Shown piece after piece: positions 57,400 through 64,000 of a stretch of 64,000 bases of DNA. The stretch is from positions 1,364,001 through 1,428,000 of the forward strand of contig CAJQUN010000036.1 in assembly GCA_907163345.1 (NCBI GenBank), given 5' to 3'. The first letter of the stretch is position 1; every line of letters begins with the position of its first letter. The DNA comes from Haberlea rhodopensis (lineage: Eukaryota > Streptophyta > Magnoliopsida > Lamiales > Gesneriaceae). Under the pieces are notes generated by a model. That model saw nothing but the letters and a program-made list of their open reading frames with translations, was not told the origin of the DNA and did no database searches. The position numbers and the translations under genes are program-made.

Positions 57400-58965
57400 A
57401 TGGCTGATCTAGCAAATGAGTTTGCCCAAGGTCAATCGACAAATAGACCTCCGCTCTTCACGGGTGATAATTACGGCTATTGGAAAAATAGAATTTCTCT
57501 ATACATCCAATCCGTAGATTATGACCTATGGAAGATCATAGTGAAAGGTCCACATGTTCCTTTAAAGGAAATTGGGGGAATAAGTGTTCCCAAAGAAATG
57601 GACGATTTCACTAGAGCGGATATGATTTTAATTTCTCAAAATGCTAAAGCTATTAATATTTTACATTGTGCTTTAGATATGAAGGAGTACAACCGGATCT
57701 CGATGTGCTCAACCGCAAAGGAAATTTGGGACGAATTGCAAATTTGTCATGAGGGCACTAATCAAGTGAAGGAGACCAAGATTGATCTATTGCAACTCAA
57801 GTATGAAACTTTTGAGATGGAGTCCGGAGAAAACATTGATTCAATGTTTAGAAGGCTCACTCAAATCATCAATGAGCTTGCCCAACTTGGAGAGAAGTAT
57901 CCTCCAAAGCAAATATGGAGAAGAGCCCTTAGAGCCCTACCACAAGAATGGGATGCCAAGAGGACGGCCATCATCGAATCCAACAAAGGAGATAGTGCAT
58001 CATATGATATTGATGAACTTCATGGCACCTTGGTGACCCATGAGCTTGAGATGTCAACCCGGAAGGAAATGAGGAAGGATGAAGAAAAAGCAAAAGGCAA
58101 GGGGATTGCCTTGGTTGGAAAGAAAGCACAATCCGATGACGAAGATGATGAGGAAATGGCATTGTTCACTAGGAAGTTCAAGGAGTTCTACAGGAAATAC
58201 AACAAGCCAAAGACCTCCGAATCTAACAAGAATTCTACCAAACGAGAGGTAACTTGTTATAATTGTCAACAAAATGGTCATTATGCTAATGAATGTCCAA
58301 GTAGAAAGAAGGCGGATAAGGGAAAGAAGAAAGCTTTAATGGCCACATGGAGTGATAGTGACTCCGATGAAGAAGTAGCAAACCTTTGTCTAATGGCTCT
58401 TGAAGATGAAGATGAAGATGATGAGGTACCATCTTATGATGAATTAGTAGATGCTTATAATGAAATTATTGATGTTCTTGGTAAATCTAAAAAGAGTAAT
58501 AAATTGTTAAAGTTGGACTTGGCTAAAAAGGAAGAAGAAAATGTTACTTTGAAAAATGAACTACTTGATTTAAAGAAATCTTTTGGGAAGTTTAATGATA
58601 GTGGTGTAATGCTTCATGAATTGCTTGGCTTGCAAAGATGTAGCTTTGATAAAGCCGGATTAGGCTTCTCAAGCAAGTCAAAAACATTTTCAAGCTTGTT
58701 GGCCAAAGCCAAGCATAATCCCCCTACTTGCACCTATTGTTGTAAGGTTGGTCATGTTAGAAACAAATGTAGATTTTTCAAAAATCAATACCAACCAAAC
58801 AAGAGGTGGAAGTGGATTCCTAAATCCCCCATTGTTACTAACCAACATGGACCCAAAGAACAATTGGGTACCAAAGGTCCAAATATTAAAAAATTGTTTT
58901 GTAGAGAGGAACAAGTAAGAGGTCCAATTCTTGGTATCTCGATAGTGGATGCTCAAGACATATGA
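57400..58965 (+). CDS. gag: Gag of element E (SIRE type, two zinc knuckles)
   Basis: ATG 57400 (MADLANEF) is chosen; ten further open codons upstream lack an ATG and overlap the primer region. UBN2-type Gag (YWKNRISLYIQSVDYDLW, CSTAKEIWDELQ, PQEWDAKRTAI). First CCHC knuckle CYNCQQNGHYANEC and a second, CTYCCKVGHVRNKC, about 155 residues later, a two-knuckle layout usual in SIRE elements. An acidic stretch (EDEDEDDE) and a coiled-coil-like Lys/Glu/Leu segment separate them. The last residues are protease sequence in another frame; the shift to pol is near 58940. Confidence 0.92.
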   Translation: MADLANEFAQGQSTNRPPLFTGDNYGYWKNRISLYIQSVDYDLWKIIVKGPHVPLKEIGGISVPKEMDDFTRADMILISQNAKAINILHCALDMKEYNRISMCSTAKEIWDELQICHEGTNQVKETKIDLLQLKYETFEMESGENIDSMFRRLTQIINELAQLGEKYPPKQIWRRALRALPQEWDAKRTAIIESNKGDSASYDIDELHGTLVTHELEMSTRKEMRKDEEKAKGKGIALVGKKAQSDDEDDEEMALFTRKFKEFYRKYNKPKTSESNKNSTKREVTCYNCQQNGHYANECPSRKKADKGKKKALMATWSDSDSDEEVANLCLMALEDEDEDDEVPSYDELVDAYNEIIDVLGKSKKSNKLLKLDLAKKEEENVTLKNELLDLKKSFGKFNDSGVMLHELLGLQRCSFDKAGLGFSSKSKTFSSLLAKAKHNPPTCTYCCKVGHVRNKCRFFKNQYQPNKRWKWIPKSPIVTNQHGPKEQLGTKGPNIKKLFCREEQVRGPILGISIVDAQDI

Positions 58966-59397
58966 CGGGTGACAAGAACTTGTTCTTGTCACTAAAAGCT
59001 AAAAGTGGAGGAAGTGTCACCTTTGGAGACAATAGCAAAGGAATCATTGAAGGCATTGGCTCAATTGGTAACTCTAACTCTACTATTATTGATGATGTAC
59101 TTTATGTCAAAGGACTTAAGCATAACCTTCTTAGCATAAGTCAATTATGTGATAAAGGTTATGAAGTCTCATTTGCATCACTTCATTGCACCGTATCATA
59201 CACTCATGACAAATCCATTAAATTCATTGGTTATAGAAGTGAGAATGTGTACAAGGTTGATTGGATAATCTTTCTTCTCAAAATGTAAAATGCCTTGTAA
59301 CATTGAATGATAACAAAAATGTGTTATGGCATAGACGACTTGGTCATGTTGGATTGAGCACCATTGGTAAATTCAAAAACTTGATCTTGTTGTTGGA
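58938..59397 (+). pseudogene. pol: Protease and GAG-pre-integrase segment of element E
   Basis: The protease active site WYLDSGCSRHMTG lies at about 58931-58970, continuing as SVTFGDNSKGII, LSISQLCDKGYEV to VYKVDW at 59270. A one-base loss near 59260 moves the frame; the next piece contains the zinc-finger start LWHRRLGHVGLS (about 59316-59352). A second loss near 59385 returns to the main pol frame. Domain content is complete but three frames are needed to read it. Confidence 0.85.
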
Positions 59398-61986
59398 TTG
59401 CCTAACCTTGATTTACTAGTTGATTCTATTTGTGATGCTTGTCAACTAGGCAAGCATACTAGAGAATCTTTCAAAAATAAAAATGTTATCTCCACTTCTA
59501 TGCCACTTGAATTGCTTCATTTAGACTTGTGTGGTCCTTCAAGAACAACTAGTCTAGGTGGAAAATCTTATGCATTTGTCATTGTGGATGATTTCTCTAG
59601 ATTCACTTGGACATTGTTCTTAGCCCATAAAAGTGATTCCTTTGAGAATTTCAAAATATTTGCAAAAAGAGTTGAGAATGAGAAAACTCTTTCAATAAAA
59701 AGTATCCGTAGTGACCACGGAACCGAATTTGAGAATGAAAATTTTATAAACTTTTGTGATGACAAAGGCATTGGTCACAACTTTTCTTGTCCTAGGAGAC
59801 CTCAACAAAATGGTGTTGTTGAAAGGAAGAATAGGACACTAGTGGAAATTGCACGTACTATGCTATGTGAATATTCACTTCCAAAATATTTTTGGGCCGA
59901 GGCAATGAGCACCGCATGTTATATCATTAATCGTTCATCAATAAGGCCAATTCTCAAGAAAACTCCATATGAATTATGGAGGGGGAGAAAGCCTAACATT
60001 TCTTACTTCAAGGCTTTTGGTTCAAAGTGCTTCATTCACAACAATGGTAAGGATAACCTTGGTAAGTTTGATGCCAAATCGGATGAAGGTATATTTCTTG
60101 GTTATTCTAATACTAGTAAAGCATATAGAGTAGTTAATAAACATAATCTTATTGTTGAGGAATCTATTCATGTTATATTTGATGAGACTAACCCTCGAGC
60201 ATCAAGAATTTCCATGGATGGTGATGATGAAGAATTACTTGAGCAAAGAAGAGAGTCAACCACCCTTGAGATCTTTAGTGGTGACAAAGAAGAACAAAGA
60301 ATAGAGTCAAGTAATTCCAAAGAGGATGGGGAACTTCCAAAGGATTGGAAAACCACCAAGGATCATCCCATGGATCTCATAATCGGTAGTCCATCAAAAG
60401 GGGTAAAAACTCGATCCTCATATATCAATATTTTTAATCATCTTGCTTTCATTTCTCACATAGAGCCTAAGGACATTAATGATGCATTACTTGATGATTC
60501 TTGGATCTTGGCTATGCAAGAGGAACTAAATCAATTCAAAAGAAATAAAGTTTGGAATCTTGTACCTAGGCCTTCGAACAACACCATAATTGGAACAAAA
60601 TGGGTATTTAGAAATAAAATGGATGAACATGGGACGATTATTCGAAACAAGGCTAGGTTGGTAGCTAAAGGTTATTGCCAAGAAGAGGGCATAGATTTTG
60701 ATGAAACATATGCACCCGTTGCTCGCTTAGAATCCATTCGCATGTTACTTGCTTTTGCTTGCTTTAAAGATTTTAAGCTCTTTCAAATGGATGTCAAGAG
60801 TGCCTTCTTGAATGGTGATTTGAAAGAAGAGGTGTATGTTGATCAACCACCCGGCTTTGAGGATCCACATTTTCCCGACCATGTTTTTAAACTTGATAAA
60901 GCTTTGTATGGTTTGAAACAAACTCCTAGAGCTTGGTATGAAAAACTATCTTCATTCTTAACAAAGAATGGCTTTACAAGAGGAAAAGTGGATATCACTT
61001 TGTTCACCTTAATTAAGGGAAATGATTTACTTATTGTTCAAATATATGTTGATGATATCATATTTGGTGCTACTAATGAATCTTTGTGCAAGGAGTTTTC
61101 TAAATTGATGCAAGATAATTTTGAAATGAGCATGATGGGAGAACTCAACTACTTTCTTGGTTTGCAAATCAAACAATGCAAAGATGGAATCTTTATAAGC
61201 CAAGGAAAGTATGTCAAAGATATGCTAAAGAAATTTGGAATGGATAATACTAAAAGTGCATCAACACCAATAAGCTCATCAACCAAGCTTGACAAGGATG
61301 AACAAGGTAAACCAATTTGTCAAAAGCTTTATAGGAGTATGATTGGCTCTTTGCTTTATTTAACGGCTAGTAGGCCGGATATTATGTTTAGTGTTTGTTT
61401 ATGTGCTAGATTTCAATCATCCCCAAAAGAATCACACTTGTTCGCCTTAAAACGCATTTTTAAATATCTTACAAAAACTCCAAATCTCGGCTTGTGGTAT
61501 TCTAGGAACTCTTTCTTTGAGTTGAAAGCTTACTCCGATGCCGATTTTGGAGGATATAAGGTGGATAGGAGAAGCACTAGTGGTACTTGTTTCTTTCTCG
61601 GTAATAGCTTGGTATCTTGGTTTTCCAAAAAGCAAAATTGTGTTGCACTCTCAACAACCGAAGCCGAATATATGGCCGCCGGTAATTGTTGTGCACAAAT
61701 CTTGTGGATGAAAAGCCAATTACTTGACTATGGGCTAGATGTTTCAAAAGTTCCAATTTTTTGTGATAACACTAGCACCATATGTTTATCTAAAAATCCA
61801 ATTCAACATTCTCGGACTAAGCATATCGATATAAGGCACCATTTCATTCGTGGTCATATCGAGCAAAACGATGTTGAATTATTTTATGTTAATACCAAGG
61901 ATCAAATTGCCGATATTTTTACAAAACCACTAGATGAAAACACTTTTATTTTTCTTCGTGGTGAATTGGGTATGATTGAACTTTGA
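59398..61986 (+). CDS. pol: Integrase-RT-RNase H of element E
   Basis: 862 codons, opening at a TTG because the frame continues from upstream. Integrase: zinc-finger CDACQLGK, then Asp43 (HLDLCGP), Asp106 (RSDHGTEF), Glu142 (VVERKNRT) and the FLGYS region. RT: WVFRNK, DETYAPVAR, QMDVKSAFLNG (Asp465), YGLKQTPRAWYE, YVDD (550-553). RNase H: YSDADFGG (Asp714/Asp716), TEAEYMAA (Glu757), FCDNTS (Asp790), ending ADIFTKPL. All catalytic residues are present and no internal stop is seen, so only the upstream shifts inactivate it. Confidence 0.95.
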   Translation: MPNLDLLVDSICDACQLGKHTRESFKNKNVISTSMPLELLHLDLCGPSRTTSLGGKSYAFVIVDDFSRFTWTLFLAHKSDSFENFKIFAKRVENEKTLSIKSIRSDHGTEFENENFINFCDDKGIGHNFSCPRRPQQNGVVERKNRTLVEIARTMLCEYSLPKYFWAEAMSTACYIINRSSIRPILKKTPYELWRGRKPNISYFKAFGSKCFIHNNGKDNLGKFDAKSDEGIFLGYSNTSKAYRVVNKHNLIVEESIHVIFDETNPRASRISMDGDDEELLEQRRESTTLEIFSGDKEEQRIESSNSKEDGELPKDWKTTKDHPMDLIIGSPSKGVKTRSSYINIFNHLAFISHIEPKDINDALLDDSWILAMQEELNQFKRNKVWNLVPRPSNNTIIGTKWVFRNKMDEHGTIIRNKARLVAKGYCQEEGIDFDETYAPVARLESIRMLLAFACFKDFKLFQMDVKSAFLNGDLKEEVYVDQPPGFEDPHFPDHVFKLDKALYGLKQTPRAWYEKLSSFLTKNGFTRGKVDITLFTLIKGNDLLIVQIYVDDIIFGATNESLCKEFSKLMQDNFEMSMMGELNYFLGLQIKQCKDGIFISQGKYVKDMLKKFGMDNTKSASTPISSSTKLDKDEQGKPICQKLYRSMIGSLLYLTASRPDIMFSVCLCARFQSSPKESHLFALKRIFKYLTKTPNLGLWYSRNSFFELKAYSDADFGGYKVDRRSTSGTCFFLGNSLVSWFSKKQNCVALSTTEAEYMAAGNCCAQILWMKSQLLDYGLDVSKVPIFCDNTSTICLSKNPIQHSRTKHIDIRHHFIRGHIEQNDVELFYVNTKDQIADIFTKPLDENTFIFLRGELGMIEL

Positions 61987-62618
61987 GCATGTTTGCATAC
62001 CTTAAGAAATGATATCATATTTAGGGGGAGCTACTCTACTTCATCATTTGCATAGAGCAATTGTGAAATTCATTTACATAAATTAATTATGGTTAATGAA
62101 TTTTATAGCTCAAAATTTAATTTCAAAAGTGCATATTGAAATCACCTTTATTGTGTTTTTGAGATTATGTGATTTATTTTTGTTGTTATATGGTTTAATG
62201 TTAGATACATTTAACAAAAATAATTTTTTGGTCCAAAAATTGGCTCAAAATATGGCCACACCATCGCCTCAGCATTCTGTGCGCAGCGCCTCGTCCGTGG
62301 CTCGCATCGCCTCAAACAATGGCTAGCATCGCCTCGGACGTACTCGATCGCCGCAGGCGTTCTCCAGATCGCCTCAGGCGATCTCAGTTTTTAAAGTCTG
62401 AAAGCTACGGCTTTTGCTCATTTTTTCTGCACCTTTTCGTGTTTTTCACCCATAATTCGAGCTACCTTCATAATTGTTATCTCCAATCAATTCTAAGCAC
62501 TTCCCAACCATCAATTTCACTTTCCAAACAACAAATCTTCCAATTCGAAATTTTGCAACCCTAATCCCATTTTTCCAAAAACCCAAATTTGTCTCAATTC
62601 TCTCAAATTTCTTGCTCA
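61987..62618 (+). other. Spacer between pol and env-like ORF of element E
   Basis: A polypurine-like TTTAGGGGGAGC lies about 40 bp after the pol stop (62021-62032). From 62261 to 62415 the sequence repeats features of U3: GGCGATC-type palindromes and GCTACGGCTTTT. Confidence 0.75.
62261..62415 (+). promoter_or_regulatory. U3-like block upstream of the env-like ORF
   Basis: GATCGCCTCAGGCGATC at 62367-62383 and GCTACGGCTTTT at 62404-62415 match U3 elements at 56625-56641 and 56601-56612. No clear TATA box follows, so promoter function is only suggested. Confidence 0.45.
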
Positions 62619-63557
62619 ATGTCTCGAAGCAACCGAGAAGAAGGAGAATCAAGCCGAAGGAGACGCTCTAATCGCTCTACTAGGAATTATACGGGTCCTC
62701 CTCTTGATGGTAAGCCAATTCCGGAAGATTATCTTACTCGCAAATTGTATCCGGGTTATGTATTTGATTTTGATTTCCTTAGAACTTCCCAGCTCCCTAT
62801 TCTCGATTGGATTCAATTCCAACAATGGGAAATTTTTTTCAAACCTCCTAGAAAGAACGATTTTTTGTATCCATCCATGGTTTATTCTTTCTATGCCAAT
62901 CTTGAATTGTTTGAGGGTGATGGTGAATTAACTATCAAAACCATCGTTTGCAATCGCCTAATTGAATTCAATAGTACTGAATTAGGACACATTCTTCGCA
63001 TTCCTTCGGAGGGTCCAGCTAAATTTGCTCTAGCTGCTTGGCCCAATGATGGGGTATGCGATCCTGCCCAAGCCTTGTATCTCATATTTGGCGGAACTCC
63101 CCAATGTCCAAACCAATCTTTTCTTGTGAATTCTATTCCTACGAACTACCAAATCCTTCACAAGATAGTGATCACCTCGATGATCCCTCGGGATGGTGAT
63201 CGTCTTAGGTTGAAATTCTCTGATGTATACTTGATGTATTACATCATTACCATGACCCCTTTCAACCTACCAAGATTCATTATCCAAATCTTTAAGAACA
63301 CCGCCCATAATCCTAAAAAGGTTATTCTCCCATTCGGCCGTGTCTTAACCAAGATTTTTCTTCATTTCAACCTTCCTTTCGATGACAATGAGAAACTCCC
63401 TATCAAGTCCAAGGACACCTTCAATCTTAGGTGTTTTCTGTTTAACAAAATTTCTTGGAATCCTTTCACTTCCTGTTGGGTTAATGATCCGGGAAACTTA
63501 CTTTCTGCTTTCAATCCTAAAGACCACCCCTCATTACCCATTGATAAGGATGACTAG
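62619..63557 (+). CDS. Env-like third ORF of element E
   Basis: ATG 62619 is chosen (MSRSNREEG); ten open codons upstream lack an ATG. The N-terminus is Arg/Ser-rich (SSRRRRSNRS). A conserved core follows (FLYPSMVYSFYANLE, ELGHILRIPSEG, FGGTPQCPNQ), resembling the plant-transposon-associated domain in the same position in element D and other SIRE elements. The hydrophobic stretch YLMYYIITMTPF could be buried or membrane-associated. No signal peptide or furin-type site seen, so envelope function is unproven. The frame stops at TAG 63555; the C-terminal half continues in another frame. Confidence 0.75.
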   Translation: MSRSNREEGESSRRRRSNRSTRNYTGPPLDGKPIPEDYLTRKLYPGYVFDFDFLRTSQLPILDWIQFQQWEIFFKPPRKNDFLYPSMVYSFYANLELFEGDGELTIKTIVCNRLIEFNSTELGHILRIPSEGPAKFALAAWPNDGVCDPAQALYLIFGGTPQCPNQSFLVNSIPTNYQILHKIVITSMIPRDGDRLRLKFSDVYLMYYIITMTPFNLPRFIIQIFKNTAHNPKKVILPFGRVLTKIFLHFNLPFDDNEKLPIKSKDTFNLRCFLFNKISWNPFTSCWVNDPGNLLSAFNPKDHPSLPIDKDD

Positions 63558-63993
63558 TGTCCAAAGGCTTCATTTTCCTTTCTTGATTGAACCAAATCTC
63601 GATGAGCCACCCATTCAGCATCAATCTCCCTCTACCTTTGATGACATGATGAATATTGGGGCGGATATTCCAGCTCCTGATAGTCATCAACCTTCTTCTT
63701 CTTTTGAATTCAATCAAGAAGCCTTTGCTTTCTTTACTTCTCAATTCCAAAGCCTTCGTGAGGATATGAACTCTCAATTTCAATCCTTGAGAGTCGACAT
63801 CAATTCTCAATTCCATTCACTTCGAGATGATGTTGCGTCTCTTCGGGCTTACCAAGACTCCTCGAGAGAAGATTTGTCGTATTTACAACATGAAGTGGAC
63901 GCTCTTCGTTCTCAGTTTTCCAGTGCTCACATGGACGAGGATACTACTCACGGGAATGATGGTGATGGTGATGGTGATGGTGGCATGGATTGA
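63540..63993 (+). pseudogene. C-terminal coiled-coil part of the env-like protein of element E
   Basis: An open frame (from 63382 in this register, meaningful from about 63540) holds PNLDEPPIQHQSPSTFDDM, a Gln/Ser-rich stretch, then three 11-residue repeats (SQFQSLREDMN, SQFQSLRVDIN, SQFHSLRDDVA), a further coil (DLSYLQHEVDALRSQF) and an acidic Gly/Asp tail, ending at TGA 63993. Element D has a coiled coil in the same place in its third ORF, so this is probably the same protein as the previous entry, separated by a one-base change. Confidence 0.65.
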
Positions 63994-64000
63994 GTTGTCT

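Larger units (their letters stand above)
56104..64000 (+). mobile_element. SIRE-type Ty1/copia element E with env-like ORF, cut by the right edge
   Basis: 5' LTR, perfect primer site, gag, pol, polypurine-like tract, env-like ORF. The 3' LTR lies outside the window. Pol motifs are all intact, and only single-base shifts break the frames, so E is younger than D. Confidence 0.93.

Overview
This is plant nuclear DNA made almost entirely of transposable elements. No host gene, tRNA, rRNA or organelle insert could be supported. The case for a plant rests on the lineages present: a Tekay/Del-like Ty3/gypsy chromovirus, Athila-type gypsy, SIRE-type Ty1/copia elements with a third env-like ORF, other copia elements, and MITE and hAT-like DNA-transposon remnants. 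Species cannot be named. The setting looks like gene-poor, repeat-rich intergenic or heterochromatic DNA.

Left part (1-8375): gypsy element A (minus strand, cut by the window edge, several frameshifts) lies inside an old copia element J (plus strand). A keeps gag, protease, RT, RNase H and part of integrase; J keeps a broken gag and its 3' LTR. Next come a palindrome-rich MITE (8925-9323), a coding-free SIRE-like LTR element C (9731-12746, TSD GATAA) and a short poly(A)-tailed non-LTR insertion (13254-14170).

Middle part (14443-37841): a Russian-doll nest. A hAT-like remnant G was split by non-autonomous gypsy element B (14560-37342, minus strand, TSD ATTCG). The left LTR of B was split by copia element F (16698-30661, TSD TAAAC). 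F is a tandem recombinant, LTR-internal-LTR-internal-truncated LTR, with a 1178-residue gag-pol in the first copy and a 997-residue truncated one in the second.

Right part (37990-64000): an old SIRE-like LTR H, an Athila remnant I (39672-44251), then SIRE-type element D (minus strand) with E (plus strand) inserted in the 5' LTR of D. D and E both carry gag, pol and an env-like third ORF; E runs off the right edge.

The most unusual signals are noncoding. (1) SIRE-type LTRs C, D, H and E share hairpins at the same distance from the TATA box whose arms differ between elements but stay complementary. (2) Element B carries a long array of mini-hairpins whose two arms change together. (3) Dense clusters of the palindrome GGCGATCGATCGCC or relatives occur in unrelated retroelements A, B and E. 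(4) A copy of the U3-like block of E sits just before its env-like ORF and may be an internal promoter. Many otherwise intact frames are broken by single-base losses in short homopolymers, which could be decay or residual assembly error.
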